Of a stretch of 64,000 bases of DNA, positions 16,911 to 26,296 are shown in pieces. Position 1 is the stretch's first letter. Each line of letters starts with the position of its first letter. The stretch spans positions 62,001-126,000 of the forward strand of contig NZ_NVWY01000003.1 in the NCBI RefSeq assembly GCF_002733835.1, written 5' to 3'. Under the pieces are notes generated by a model. The model was not told the origin of the DNA, did not search any database, and was given only the letters and a program-made list of their open reading frames with translations. This DNA comes from Alcanivorax sp. Its GTDB lineage: Bacteria; Pseudomonadota; Gammaproteobacteria; Pseudomonadales; Alcanivoracaceae. A program made the translations under genes and the position numbers.

Positions 16911-17828
16911 TCAGGCCACCGCCGTCTGCACCACCGAATTGGCCCGCCCGACGGTCTCGGCAATCAGTTCACCGATGCGATCAATAACCGATGGCGGGAA
17001 GTCGTGCCCCATGCCGGGAATGATGGCCAGCTTGGCGCCACGAATATGCCGGGCCGAGGCTTTACCGCCGGCGGGACGGATCAGTGGATCGGCGCCACCG
17101 TGAATAACGGTGGTCGGGCACTGGATCTGTTTCAGGGTTTTGGTCAGCGACCCGGTGGCCATGATGGCCAGGAACTGGTTGCGGATACCGCGCGGATTGA
17201 TGCCCCGTGCCCAGGAGGCCCGATACATGGCGGCCAGCTCCTCCTTGCCCTGGGGCAAGGTGCCGCCCAGCTTGGCCATCATCTCCAGGCCAAAGGCCAC
17301 AAACTGCTCTTCGGTTTCCACTTTCACCCGTGGCGCCACCAGGGTTTTCAGCGCCGCCGGTTTCGGCGGTGGCAACAGCGGGCTGTTGTTACTGGACATA
17401 ATCGAGGTCAGAGACAACACCCGCTCCGGGTGCGTGCCCGCCATCAACTGGCTGATCATCCCGCCCATGGAGGCGCCAACAAAATGCGCCCGTTCGATAT
17501 TAAGGGCATCCAGCAACCCCACCGTATCGGCCACCATGTCGTGCAAGGTGTAAGCGCTCTCCACCGACAAGCCCACCATGCTGCGCAGGATCGCGGACAG
17601 CGGCCCCTGTTTGATAGGCTTGCGAATTCGGGTGGACTTGCCCACATCCCGGTTATCAAAACGGATAACCCGATATCCCTTGTCTGCCAGTGAATCCAGC
17701 AACGAATCCGGCCAGAACACCATCTGCGCCGACAGCCCCATGACGAACACGATGGGCTCCCCGTTTTCCGGGCCACGACTTTCATAAAAAAGCTCGATTC
17801 CGTTACTGGCGACCGTGCCTGACTGCAT
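16911..17828 (-). CDS. Alpha/beta hydrolase, esterase type
   Basis: 305 residues from ATG 17828; the longer open frame adds 32 residues without family similarity. Nucleophile elbow GASMGG, acid-bearing TVIHGGADPLI and terminal histidine in IIPGMGHDFP complete a Ser-Asp-His triad. FVMGLSAQMVFWPDSLLDSL is typical of esterases often found in oil-degrading Oceanospirillales. Substrate unknown. It neighbours the TetR/fad locus. Confidence 0.88.
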   Translation of the reverse strand: MQSGTVASNGIELFYESRGPENGEPIVFVMGLSAQMVFWPDSLLDSLADKGYRVIRFDNRDVGKSTRIRKPIKQGPLSAILRSMVGLSVESAYTLHDMVADTVGLLDALNIERAHFVGASMGGMISQLMAGTHPERVLSLTSIMSSNNSPLLPPPKPAALKTLVAPRVKVETEEQFVAFGLEMMAKLGGTLPQGKEELAAMYRASWARGINPRGIRNQFLAIMATGSLTKTLKQIQCPTTVIHGGADPLIRPAGGKASARHIRGAKLAIIPGMGHDFPPSVIDRIGELIAETVGRANSVVQTAVA

Positions 17829-17967
17829 ATGCGTACCCTTTGTACTGGCTTGTTCTTGTGGTGCAGTGCCGTGATGGAGCCACTGCCAATGAATCAACAT
17901 AGAAAAGGGCGGCACAAACCTCAAGCGCCAGCACAGAAATTGCGCGGCGATTGGCCTGTTCAGCCGA

Positions 17968-18588
17968 TCAAACGGTCATTGCCCGCCACAACATATCAAA
18001 CAACACCCCGTGCTGGTCCGCCATCCGCCCGGGACGCCCCCGCAACAAATGCATCTGGGAAATACGCAGCAACACCCCATAGAAAAAATCCAGCAGGATC
18101 GGGCTGGCCACCTGGTCATTGAGGATGCCGGCCTCCTGCCCCTCATGCAGCACACTGAGAAACAGCTCGGTCAACCGTTGCTGGCCCGGGGTGGTGTCAC
18201 TGCCCCAGCGGCCCGGATAGACCGAGTTGATCATCATGCGACCCATCTGCGGGTTGCGGTCGAAGAAATCCAGCACCACCCAGAACACCTTGCTGAGCCG
18301 GTCGCGGAACGTATCAATACCGGCAAGATGGTCCAGCATCCGCTCGGCCAGTTGCTCCAGGCCGTGATGCAAACAGGCGCTCAGCAGCGCCTCCTTGCTG
18401 CCCTGCGCGTCATCCCCGTAGTAACGGTAAAGTGTTTGCAGGCTGCAGCGGGCGGCCCGGGCGATTTGTTGCAAGGTCACATGGTGGAATTCCGAATCGG
18501 CGAAGACCTGCACCGCCGCCCACTCGATCCGCTCCCGCACCGCCGGATCCTGCCGGGACATCGGCACTGCTTCGGTCGTTTTCTGCAT
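17968..18588 (-). CDS. TetR/AcrR family transcriptional regulator
   Basis: 206 residues. The N-terminal helix-turn-helix (VTLQQIARAARCSLQTLYRYYGD, about 37-59) is typical TetR. The C-terminal half is helical and variable, so the ligand is unknown but an acyl-CoA is likely from context. It is divergent from fadI-fadE, with a perfect 8+8 palindrome in the shared 206-base gap. ATG 18588 or ATG 18561 may be the start. Confidence 0.9.
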   Translation of the reverse strand: MQKTTEAVPMSRQDPAVRERIEWAAVQVFADSEFHHVTLQQIARAARCSLQTLYRYYGDDAQGSKEALLSACLHHGLEQLAERMLDHLAGIDTFRDRLSKVFWVVLDFFDRNPQMGRMMINSVYPGRWGSDTTPGQQRLTELFLSVLHEGQEAGILNDQVASPILLDFFYGVLLRISQMHLLRGRPGRMADQHGVLFDMLWRAMTV

Positions 18589-18746
18589 AGCTAAAACTCA
18601 CTTCACTGATCCACACAGGCTCGCATGCACGATGCGCAGCTGTAACTTATCTTACACTCGTGTCGGACAGTGTCTCCCCGGCAATTGACTCACTCACCGC
18701 AGCCTTCTAGGCTCGGGCCACGTTACCACCAATCAATGTCACATTA

Positions 18747-18766
18747 AGTGTAATAATGATTACACT
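18747..18766. promoter_or_regulatory. Palindromic operator between the TetR gene and fadI
   Basis: AGTGTAAT-AATG-ATTACACT, a perfect 8-bp inverted repeat 29 bases before the fadI start. It overlaps a plausible -10 (TAATAA). A second half-site TTACACT lies near 18652. Probable binding site of the adjacent TetR regulator. Confidence 0.75.
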
Positions 18767-18794
18767 GTGACCGGCACCCTGCAAGGAGTCTGCA

Positions 18795-20096
18795 ATGCCT
18801 GTTCGCAAAATGAAGTTGGCCGGCCGGGGCGGCCGCGTCGCCATCGTCGATGGCCTGCGCACCCCCTTTGCCCGCATCGCCACCCACTACCGGGACCTCA
18901 ATGCCATCGACCTGGGCGCCATGGCCGTCAAGGAACTGATGGCCCGCAACAACCTGAGCCAGCATGAAATCGAGCAGCTGGTATTCGGGATGACGGTGAT
19001 GATTCCCGAGGCCCCCTTCATTGCCCGCGAAATCGCCCTGGCGCTGGGCATGGACACAGTGGATGCCTATTCCATTACCCGCGCCTGCGCCACCAGTTTC
19101 CAGACTGCCGCCAGCGTGGCCGACAACATCGTTGCCGGCTACACCGACATGGCCATTGCCGGTGGCACCGACTCTACCAGCAGTGCCCGCGTGCCGCTGT
19201 CATCGGAACTGAGCGCGGTACTGCGCGACGTGAGCTTTGCCAAAACACTGAAAGATCGCATCAAGTTGCTCAGCCAGCTCAAGGCCCGCGACCTGCTGCC
19301 CCAGGCGCCGTCCATCACCGAATATTCGGTGGGCGAAACCATGGGGGAAAGCACCGAGAAAATGGTGAAGAAGTGGGGCGTCAGCCGTCAGGAGCAGGAT
19401 GATCTGGCCCATGCGTCGCACAGCAACGCGGCCCGCGCCTGGGCCGAAGGCCGCCTGGACCGCCAGGTCATGACCGCCCACCTGCCCAACGGCAACACTC
19501 TGAAAGACGACAACCTGGTGCGCAAACACTCCGAGCGCGAGGGCTACAGCAAACTCAACCCGGTGTTCGACCGGGAGACCGGCTCCGTGACCGCCGGCAA
19601 CAGCAGCCCGCTCACCGATGGCGCCGGCGCCCTGCTGATGATGAGCGAAAAGAAAGCCGCCGCCCTGGGCTACACCCCGCTGGGCTATATCCGCTCCTAC
19701 GCCTTCGCGGCCCGCACCCCACAGGACGACCTGTTAATGGGCCCGGTACTGGCCGCCCCCGCCGCCATGGCCCGGGCCGGGCTGGCGCTCAGTGACCTGA
19801 CACTGGTGGATATGCACGAAGCCTTTGCCGGCCAGGTGGCCTGCAACCTGCGCGGCCTGGCTGATGACGATTACGTGCGCAGCCAGACCGGGCTCGCCGC
19901 CCTTGGCGAAGTCGACCGCAGCAAGCTCAACGTGAACGGCGGCTCCATTGCCTATGGCCACCCCTTCGGCGCCACCGGCGCCCGGGTGATCAGCCAGGCG
20001 CTGCACGAGTTGCAACACCGCGGCGGCGGGCTGGCCCTGACCACCGCCTGCGCCGCCGGTGGCATCGGTGCCGCCATGGTGCTGGAAACCGAATAA
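18795..20096 (+). CDS. fadI: Acetyl-CoA C-acyltransferase, FadI type
   Basis: 433 residues (FadI of E. coli: 436). It performs the thiolytic last step of beta-oxidation. Cys98 in SITRACATSFQ is the acyl-carrying nucleophile, His lies in SIAYGHPFGATGAR, and the second Cys in LTTACAAGGIGAAMV. FadI-specific blocks such as LVDMHEAFAGQVACN and LGYIRSYAFAAR favour FadI over FadA. It forms an operon with fadE, 40 bases apart. No hydratase/dehydrogenase (FadJ) gene follows, so the middle steps are encoded elsewhere. Confidence 0.93.
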   Translation: MPVRKMKLAGRGGRVAIVDGLRTPFARIATHYRDLNAIDLGAMAVKELMARNNLSQHEIEQLVFGMTVMIPEAPFIAREIALALGMDTVDAYSITRACATSFQTAASVADNIVAGYTDMAIAGGTDSTSSARVPLSSELSAVLRDVSFAKTLKDRIKLLSQLKARDLLPQAPSITEYSVGETMGESTEKMVKKWGVSRQEQDDLAHASHSNAARAWAEGRLDRQVMTAHLPNGNTLKDDNLVRKHSEREGYSKLNPVFDRETGSVTAGNSSPLTDGAGALLMMSEKKAAALGYTPLGYIRSYAFAARTPQDDLLMGPVLAAPAAMARAGLALSDLTLVDMHEAFAGQVACNLRGLADDDYVRSQTGLAALGEVDRSKLNVNGGSIAYGHPFGATGARVISQALHELQHRGGGLALTTACAAGGIGAAMVLETE

Positions 20097-20136
20097 CCCG
20101 CTTAATCAATGCAATCACATACAGGATGACGGCAAC

Positions 20137-22431
20137 ATGTTTAACCTACTGATGAACTGGATGCGGGATAACAAGATCCTGCCACAAATTTCCGACACCG
20201 AACGCCAGGCCCTGGAAGCCGGTGACGTCTGGATCGACGGCCAATTCTTCGGCGGCAAGGTGGATTTCGAAAGCATCCTCGCCGAAAACTACGATCAGCT
20301 TTCCGAACACGAACAGGCCTATATCGATGGCCCAGTGGAAGAACTGCTGAAAAGGGCCGATGCCTATACGCTGTCGCGCACCCGCAAACTGCCAGATGAA
20401 CTGTTCACCTTCATGGCCGAGAACGGTTTCTTCGGCATGCAGATCGCCAAGGAATACGGCGGCAACCCCATGTCCACCCAGGCCAAGTCCTGCATCATGG
20501 CCAAGGTCAGCTCCCACTCCGGCCTGCTCAGCGCCATGGTGGTGATTCCCAACTCACTGGGTGCGGCAGAGCTGCTCGGCCACTACGGCACCGATGAACA
20601 GAAGCAGTATTACCTGCCGAAACTGGCCAACGGCGAGTTCATTCCCTGCTTCGGTTTGACCGAACCCACCGCCGGCTCCGACGCTGCCTCCATCAAGGCA
20701 GAAGGCGAAGTGTTCAAAGACAGCGACGGCGAGATCAAATTCAAGCTCAACTTCCGCAAGCGCTACATCACCCTGGCGCCGGTCTCCAATCTGATCTCCC
20801 TGGCAGTACGCCTGCACGATCCGGAAAACCTGCTGGGCAAAGGTGAGGATGCCGGCATCACTGTGGTGCTGCTGGAAAAAGGCCTCGACGGCCTGCACAT
20901 CGGCGACCATCACCAACCCATTGGCGAGCACTTCCCCAACGGCCCCATCGTCGGCCGCGATGTAATCGTGCCCGCCAGCAACGTGCTGGGCGGCGTGGAA
21001 TACACCGGCATGGGCTGGAAGATGCTGATGGAAGCCCTGGCCGGCGGACGCATGGTGTCCCTGCCCGCCACCGGTATCTGCGGCATTCGCCACGGCGCCA
21101 TGATCGCCGGCGCCTATTCCATGGTGCGCCAGCAGTTCGGCATCCCCGTGGGTCGCATGGAAGGGGTGGAGCACAAAATCGGCAAGGCCGCGGGCATGAC
21201 CTATGCCTTTGATGCCGCCCGCGTGTTTGGTTGTTCCGCCGTGGATAAAGGCATCCAGCCGCCGGTGACCTCCGCCATCATGAAGGCCTACTCCACCGAA
21301 ATGGGCCGCGACACCGGCACCGATGCCATGGACGTGACCGCGGGTTACGGCGTCATGCAAGGCCCCAACAACACCATGGGTCGCCTCTATAATTCCGCCC
21401 CGGTGAGCGTCACCGTGGAAGGCGCCAACATCATGACCCGCACCCTGATGATCTTTGGTCAGGGCGCCACCCGCTGCCACCCCTACGCCTACAACGTGGT
21501 GCAGGCGGTGGAAGACAATGATGTGAGCGCCTTCCGCAAAAACCTGACCGGCTGGATGATCCAGTTCTTGCTGGGCTTCGTGATGAGCCTGGTGCGCGGC
21601 GTAACCCGCGGTTTCTTCACCGTGAAAGTGCCCAACGTGGCGCCGAAAACCAAAAGCATCTACCGCCGCCTGGGCTGGGCCGCCACCCGCTTCGGCCTGC
21701 TCACCAACCTGGCCATGTTCTTCGTGGGCGGCAAACTCAAGGCACGCGGCAACCTCACCGGTCGCTACGCCGATGTGGTGGCCTGGTTGTACATCACCAC
21801 CTCTGCCCTGCGCCGCTATGAAGCAGAAGGCCGCAAGGCGGAAGACCTGGCGCTGGTGCAATACGCCGGTGAATACGGCCTGACCCAGATCCAGCAGGCC
21901 TTCGAAGGCATCTACGAGAACTTTGGCGGCCCGGTAGGCGTAATCCTGAAAACCGTGGGCCGTATCGGCCTGGGCATCAACCCGCTGGCCAAGCTGCCCA
22001 ACGACCAGCTCAGCCACCAGGCCGCACTGGCCCTGCAAAGCTATGGCGACCAGTACAAGCGTCTGGTCGGCGGCAACTACATGCCGGAAGAAAGCGACGA
22101 GGGGCTCGGCCGCCTGCTCAAGGCCTTCCGCCTGACCACCGAAGCCGAACCGGTGCGCGCCAAGATCCGTGCCGCACAGAAAGCCCGCAAACTGGGTAAA
22201 GGCAAAGTGGAAGCCATGGCGTCCCAGGCCGCTGAACAGGGCGTGATTTCCGATGCGGAACTGGCCACCCTGAATGCTGCCACCGAGGCTTGCCTGCTGG
22301 CCATCGAAGTGGACGTATTCACCAAGGACGAGTACTACGGCGCCGGTGGCATCCCCGCCATGAGCGCCACCGGCGATGGCGGCCTGCAGCAGCCGTCACC
22401 CGCGGAGCAGGCCAAAGCGTCCGGCGAGTAA
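20137..22431 (+). CDS. fadE: Acyl-CoA dehydrogenase, FadE type
   Basis: 764 residues from ATG 20137 (AGGATGA upstream); FadE of E. coli has 814. First step of beta-oxidation, FAD-dependent. ACAD-family blocks follow in order: FMAENGFFGMQIAKEYGG near 90, CFGLTEPTAGSDAAS near 180, the central catalytic region with GRMVSLPATG near 310, and MDVTAGYGVMQGPNNTMGR near 410. It carries the extra C-terminal domain of about 250 residues found only in FadE-like enzymes. The 40-base spacing to fadI implies co-regulation. Confidence 0.93.
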   Translation: MFNLLMNWMRDNKILPQISDTERQALEAGDVWIDGQFFGGKVDFESILAENYDQLSEHEQAYIDGPVEELLKRADAYTLSRTRKLPDELFTFMAENGFFGMQIAKEYGGNPMSTQAKSCIMAKVSSHSGLLSAMVVIPNSLGAAELLGHYGTDEQKQYYLPKLANGEFIPCFGLTEPTAGSDAASIKAEGEVFKDSDGEIKFKLNFRKRYITLAPVSNLISLAVRLHDPENLLGKGEDAGITVVLLEKGLDGLHIGDHHQPIGEHFPNGPIVGRDVIVPASNVLGGVEYTGMGWKMLMEALAGGRMVSLPATGICGIRHGAMIAGAYSMVRQQFGIPVGRMEGVEHKIGKAAGMTYAFDAARVFGCSAVDKGIQPPVTSAIMKAYSTEMGRDTGTDAMDVTAGYGVMQGPNNTMGRLYNSAPVSVTVEGANIMTRTLMIFGQGATRCHPYAYNVVQAVEDNDVSAFRKNLTGWMIQFLLGFVMSLVRGVTRGFFTVKVPNVAPKTKSIYRRLGWAATRFGLLTNLAMFFVGGKLKARGNLTGRYADVVAWLYITTSALRRYEAEGRKAEDLALVQYAGEYGLTQIQQAFEGIYENFGGPVGVILKTVGRIGLGINPLAKLPNDQLSHQAALALQSYGDQYKRLVGGNYMPEESDEGLGRLLKAFRLTTEAEPVRAKIRAAQKARKLGKGKVEAMASQAAEQGVISDAELATLNAATEACLLAIEVDVFTKDEYYGAGGIPAMSATGDGGLQQPSPAEQAKASGE

Positions 22432-22453
22432 CCGCCCTGCCCTTAACGCTCAC

Positions 22454-22472
22454 GGGCCAGCCCGACTGGCCC
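22454..22472. other. GC hairpin after fadE
   Basis: Stem GGGCCAG/CTGGCCC with a 5-base loop 22 bases past the fadE stop. No T-run, so it may stabilise the mRNA end rather than terminate. Confidence 0.4.
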
Positions 22473-22544
22473 GATCAACCCTGCCCACACGCCGCCTGAC
22501 CGATTATGGTTGGGTGGCACAACAACAAAACAACGGACAGCCCT

Positions 22545-23438
22545 ATGAGCCTCCAGGCCCGCCTTATCAAAGCCGTGACCCGGCGCACCATCAAGCGCTC
22601 TGGCCTTAACGAACAGCAACTGGTACGCCACCTTCGCAAGGTCTTCAACGACACGCCCGTGCTGACACTGCTGCCTCGTGGCGTGACACTCAGCCGCGTG
22701 GAGCAGGACGGGTTTACCGGGGACCGCATCAGCGTAAAGCAACCCTCAATGACGGTGCTGTACCTGCACGGCGGCGCCTACATCGGTGGCATCACCAAGA
22801 CCTACCACAACCTGGCCGGGCGGCTGGCCAAAAAGCTGCAAGCGGATGTCTACTTGCCGGTGTACCCCTTCGCACCGGAACACCCTTACCCCGCCGCCGT
22901 GAACCGGGTAATGGAAGCCTACGAATATCTGTTAAGCCTGGGCAAACACCCCCAGGACATTGTCATTGCCGGCGACTCCGCCGGGGGCGGACTGACCCTG
23001 GCCACCCTGCTGCACATCCGCGACAAGGGGCTGGAACAACCCCGTTGCGCAGTAACCTTTTCACCCGCCAGCAACGCCTTTCCTGACGACACCATCCTGG
23101 ATGCGCTGGACCCCAGCGATGCCATGTTGTCTGCCGATATCATTCGCACCGTGATCGATATCTATCTCCCCAACCCGGATGACCGCAGCCACCCTTACGC
23201 GTCCCCCTGCCTGGGCGACTACACCGGTATCTGTCCGCTACTCATTACCGCCAGCACCGATGAAGTGCTATACGCCGACGGCAAACGGGTACGCCGCGCA
23301 GCCGAACAAGCCGGTGTAAAAGTGGAATGGATAGAGCGCCCCGGCGTGTTCCATGTATGGCCCATCATGGTGCCGTTCCTGCCGGAAGCGAACAAAGACC
23401 TGAAACGGGTTGTCGCCTTTATTAGGGCCTGTAGTTAG
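22545..23438 (+). CDS. Alpha/beta hydrolase, hormone-sensitive-lipase (HSL) family
   Basis: 297 residues from ATG 22545. It has the HSL oxyanion motif YLHGGAYIGG (about 68-77) and the nucleophile motif GDSAGGG. The closing region TASTDEVLYADG (Asp) and PGVFHVWP (His) completes the triad. Such enzymes hydrolyse short or medium acyl esters. The spacing after fadE (113 bases) leaves read-through from the fad operon possible. Confidence 0.88.
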   Translation: MSLQARLIKAVTRRTIKRSGLNEQQLVRHLRKVFNDTPVLTLLPRGVTLSRVEQDGFTGDRISVKQPSMTVLYLHGGAYIGGITKTYHNLAGRLAKKLQADVYLPVYPFAPEHPYPAAVNRVMEAYEYLLSLGKHPQDIVIAGDSAGGGLTLATLLHIRDKGLEQPRCAVTFSPASNAFPDDTILDALDPSDAMLSADIIRTVIDIYLPNPDDRSHPYASPCLGDYTGICPLLITASTDEVLYADGKRVRRAAEQAGVKVEWIERPGVFHVWPIMVPFLPEANKDLKRVVAFIRACS

Positions 23439-23497
23439 CGTGAAAACACCGGTTGTGCCGGATTGATCGCAAGGGTGCCCGAAACACCGCCGTTGCT

Positions 23498-23592
23498 GGA
23501 TGCCGAACGCCCGAAGCCGGACGTTAAACCGACGCCAGTTATTTTCGTCTGGCATCCGGCATTGGGCATCCGGCGTTGACCGCAGGGCATTG
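23498..23592. repeat. Heptad repeat inverted pair, GGCATCC type
   Basis: The left arm has GGATGCC, GAACGCC, CGAAGCC, GGACGTT (23498-23525). The right arm has six 7-mers GGCATCC, GGCATTG, GGCATCC, GGCGTTG, ACCGCAG, GGCATTG (23551-23592). The arms are roughly complementary. The element fills the gap between two hydrolase genes. Confidence 0.75.
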
Positions 23593-23657
23593 AGCGTTTC
23601 TGCCATTGCCGGCCCAAACCCGACATTCTTTACTGGGGTTCACCCAAAGGAGGCGGC

Positions 23658-24890
23658 ATGAGCGAATTACTGCCCCGTATTCACCCGGACGATTACTGCA
23701 ACGAAGATCTGCCCACCCTCAGCCAACCCTGGTGGCAGACGCTGCCGTCCGACTTCCACGCCATGCCGGATCACTTCCTGGCAGACAGCGACACAAGCTG
23801 GCGCATCAGCAGCACTGCCGCCGTGGATACTCTGGCTCGTACAGGCCTGGCCTGCATGGCCGGTGCAGCGGCGCTACCCGCCACCCTGAACGCCGCCCGG
23901 CAGCGTGAAGAACGGCAACTGGCAGACTTCTACCGCCCCTTCCTGGCGGCCGGCGATCCCAATGCGTTCTTCACCCCGCCCGCCGCGCAGGTGGAGATCA
24001 AACGCAGCCCGGTCTCCAGCTACCACTTTCAGCCCGAGGATGGCGACGCCCACACCCTGCATTTTGCGTCGCCATTCACACCGAAAAATCCGGCCCTGAA
24101 AGATCGCTACCTGAATCACACCCGCAACGGCACCGCCTGGGCGCAACACTGGCGCCACCACGACGGCCCGCGCCCCACCCTGGTGATGATTCACGGATTC
24201 GTGGCCGACCCGTACTGGCTCAATACCCGCTGGCTGGCGCTGCCCTGGTTCTACAAGCAGGGCTTCGATGTGTTGCTTTACACCCTGCCTTTCCATGGCC
24301 GCCGCAAGAGCCGTTTCGCTCCGTTCAGCGGCGCCGAATTTTTCAGCCAGGGCATGGCCGCGCTCAACGAAACCTTTGCCCACGCCATTCATGACCTGCG
24401 CCTGTTCATGCGGATGCTGCGCGAGCAAGGCTCACCCGCCATCGGCGCCACCGGCATTTCCCTGGGCGGTTACACCACCGGCCTGCTGGCGGCACTGGAA
24501 AAGGACCTGGCCTTTGCCATTCCCAATGTACCGCTGGTGAGCGTGATCGATTTGATGAAAAGCTGGTTCCCGATCAACCAGCAGGTGAAGCTGCTGAATC
24601 AGGTCTACGACACCAACACCGCCGGCCTTCGCGAAATTACCGCCCTGCATTCGCCGTTAACCTGGCCCTGCCAGGTACCACAAAGCGGGCGCATGATCAT
24701 CGGTGGTGCCGGCGATCGCTTCGCGCCGCCCAAGCACAGCCACCTGCTGCGCCAACACTGGAATAATTGCGATGTGCACTGGTTCCCGGGCAACCACCTG
24801 CTGCACCTGGATCAGGGGCTATACCTGAAAGCCATGCGGGACTTTATGAAAGGCGCGCTGGCGGAACAAAAGGTGAGATTGAGCGCGTAG
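23658..24890 (+). CDS. Alpha/beta hydrolase, ABHD18-like
   Basis: 410 residues. A long N-terminal region, including an Ala-rich helix near 65-85, precedes the hydrolase fold with MIHGFVADPYW, the nucleophile motif GISLGGYTTG and a late histidine in FPGNHLLHLDQG. An extra PFHGRRKSRF loop is typical of the ABHD18/DUF2048 group. Substrate unknown. A good ribosome site (AAAGGAGG) precedes ATG 23658. Confidence 0.78.
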   Translation: MSELLPRIHPDDYCNEDLPTLSQPWWQTLPSDFHAMPDHFLADSDTSWRISSTAAVDTLARTGLACMAGAAALPATLNAARQREERQLADFYRPFLAAGDPNAFFTPPAAQVEIKRSPVSSYHFQPEDGDAHTLHFASPFTPKNPALKDRYLNHTRNGTAWAQHWRHHDGPRPTLVMIHGFVADPYWLNTRWLALPWFYKQGFDVLLYTLPFHGRRKSRFAPFSGAEFFSQGMAALNETFAHAIHDLRLFMRMLREQGSPAIGATGISLGGYTTGLLAALEKDLAFAIPNVPLVSVIDLMKSWFPINQQVKLLNQVYDTNTAGLREITALHSPLTWPCQVPQSGRMIIGGAGDRFAPPKHSHLLRQHWNNCDVHWFPGNHLLHLDQGLYLKAMRDFMKGALAEQKVRLSA

Positions 24891-24900
24891 GCGCCCCCCT

Positions 24901-25053
24901 TGTAGGAGTTCCCTTCCAGGGGACGAACCGTGCGTAGCACGGAATCGACCGAAGGGCGATAAGGCATTTCCGTGCTCGACAGGTCTCAAAAGAAAAGCCT
25001 CCCTCCGGTCGGCTCGCTGCGCGAGGTTCGTCCCCTGGAAGGGAATTCCTACA
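24901..25053. repeat. 153-bp palindromic element with 28-bp terminal inverted repeats
   Basis: The ends 24901-24928 and 25026-25053 are inverted copies with one mismatch in 28. Inside are two further perfect hairpins: CCGTGC-GTA-GCACGG (24928-24942) and CTCGC-TGC-GCGAG (near 25012-25024). No ORF. It lies between two convergent genes and could serve as their transcription barrier; it looks like a MITE or REP-pair (BIME) element. Confidence 0.8.
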
Positions 25054-25074
25054 GCGGCTTCCTATTGGGACTGA

Positions 25075-25707
25075 TCAGCCTTCCTGCTTGTCCGTCTTGA
25101 ACAGCGACGCCGTACCCGCACCACAGGAAACCACCGTTTTCATCATGCTCTCCACCCCGATTTCCGGATGCAACTCCACCAGAGACGCATCCAGATGGTA
25201 GATAAATCCGCTGGTAGGATTGGGGCCGGTGGGCACAAAAACGGTGACATGGCCATCCGCGTGGCGAGACGTGACCAGTGCGGTCACCGACACGTCCGTC
25301 TCCCGGCCATATAACCAGACCCGTGCCACTTCTCCACGGCTGAACGGGCTGTCCGCACTGCTGCCCATCAGCTGGGCAATCACTTCACGCACCGTGGTGT
25401 AACCGGGAAGACGTGTCATTACATGCTCTTCCCACTGCTGCCAGGCCCAGCTTCCCAGTCGCGTGGCGACCAGCGTGCCCACCAGAAAACACAGCACCAG
25501 CACCGCCAGCACCGACAACCAGTCCGCCACAAACTTGGGCAACCCGAAGGCGCTGATAAACACCGACGTAAACGGCGAAATCAGCTCGGTGACCGTCTGA
25601 TAAATCCATTTAAAGAAGAACACGATAATGGAAATGGGCAGCAGAATGGTCAGCCCACCCAGCAGCGACTTGCGGATAAAGAACCAGATACGACTGGAAC
25701 CTTTCAT
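25075..25707 (-). CDS. DUF502 family membrane protein
   Basis: 210 residues with two N-terminal transmembrane helices (about 15-35 and 55-80). A soluble domain follows with the DUF502 hallmarks LPGYTTVREVIAQL, VFVPTGPNPTSGFI and a V-S-C-G-A end. Function unknown in bacteria. Downstream of greB on the same strand. Confidence 0.88.
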   Translation of the reverse strand: MKGSSRIWFFIRKSLLGGLTILLPISIIVFFFKWIYQTVTELISPFTSVFISAFGLPKFVADWLSVLAVLVLCFLVGTLVATRLGSWAWQQWEEHVMTRLPGYTTVREVIAQLMGSSADSPFSRGEVARVWLYGRETDVSVTALVTSRHADGHVTVFVPTGPNPTSGFIYHLDASLVELHPEIGVESMMKTVVSCGAGTASLFKTDKQEG

Positions 25708-25732
25708 CGGTTTTCCCCTAAATAAATAAAAT

Positions 25733-25799
25733 GACGCAACACGCTAAAAAATTGCGTTGTTTTTGCATGATGCGTGGAGTGTATTGCGTGCCGCCTCAC
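25733..25799. repeat. Heptad repeat inverted pair after greB
   Basis: Short plus-oriented arm (GACGC, AACACGC; 25733-25744). The longer minus-oriented arm has units GCATGAT, GCGTGGA, GTGTATT, GCGTGCC and GCCTCAC (25765-25799). The right end contains the greB stop codon. Confidence 0.7.
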
Positions 25800-26293
25800 T
25801 CATACCAGATGCGGTTGATAAACAGACAACGCTCTCCGGCCGGGGTTCGCACCTCCACCTCGTCATCCACCTGTTTCTTGAGCAAGGCCCGTGCCAGCGG
25901 CGCGTCGATGCTGATATAGCCTCTTGCCGCATCGGTTTCATCCGGCCCCACCAGCCGGTAGATTTCGGTCTCACCGGCGTCGTTTTCCAGTTCCACCCAG
26001 GCGCCAAAAAATACCCGGCTCTGGTCATCCGGCACCCGATCCACCACCGTCATGTCATCCAGGCGCTTGCTGAGAAAGCGCACACGCCGGTCAATTTCAC
26101 GCAGCTGTTTCTTGCCGTAGATGTATTCCGCGTTTTCCGAGCGATCTCCCTGGGCCGCCGCCTCCTGCACCGCCTGGGTAACCACCGGACGTTTTTCCTT
26201 CCACAGGTACTGCAGCTCATCGTTGAGCTTATGGTAGCCCTCGACAGTGATGTACTTGGAGGCGGGAGTGCCCTTTGGTCGCCAGCGGCCCAT
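25796..26293 (-). CDS. greB: Transcription elongation factor GreB
   Basis: 165 residues. An N-terminal coiled coil carries the acidic tip (QGDRSENAEYIYGKKQLREID, about 48-68), which reaches into the RNA polymerase secondary channel to trigger transcript cleavage. The C-terminal FKBP-like domain ends PAGERCLFINRIWY. RVRFLSKRLDDM distinguishes GreB from GreA. It overlaps no gene; the VOC gene upstream ends 3 bases before its start, so they are one unit. Confidence 0.94.
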   Translation of the reverse strand: MGRWRPKGTPASKYITVEGYHKLNDELQYLWKEKRPVVTQAVQEAAAQGDRSENAEYIYGKKQLREIDRRVRFLSKRLDDMTVVDRVPDDQSRVFFGAWVELENDAGETEIYRLVGPDETDAARGYISIDAPLARALLKKQVDDEVEVRTPAGERCLFINRIWYE

Positions 26294-26296
26294 GGG

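Noticed and set aside
20554-22038. 494-aa open frame antisense to fadE
   Set aside because: Shadow of a GC-rich gene: low-complexity His/Gly/Ala protein, no ribosome site, no family features.
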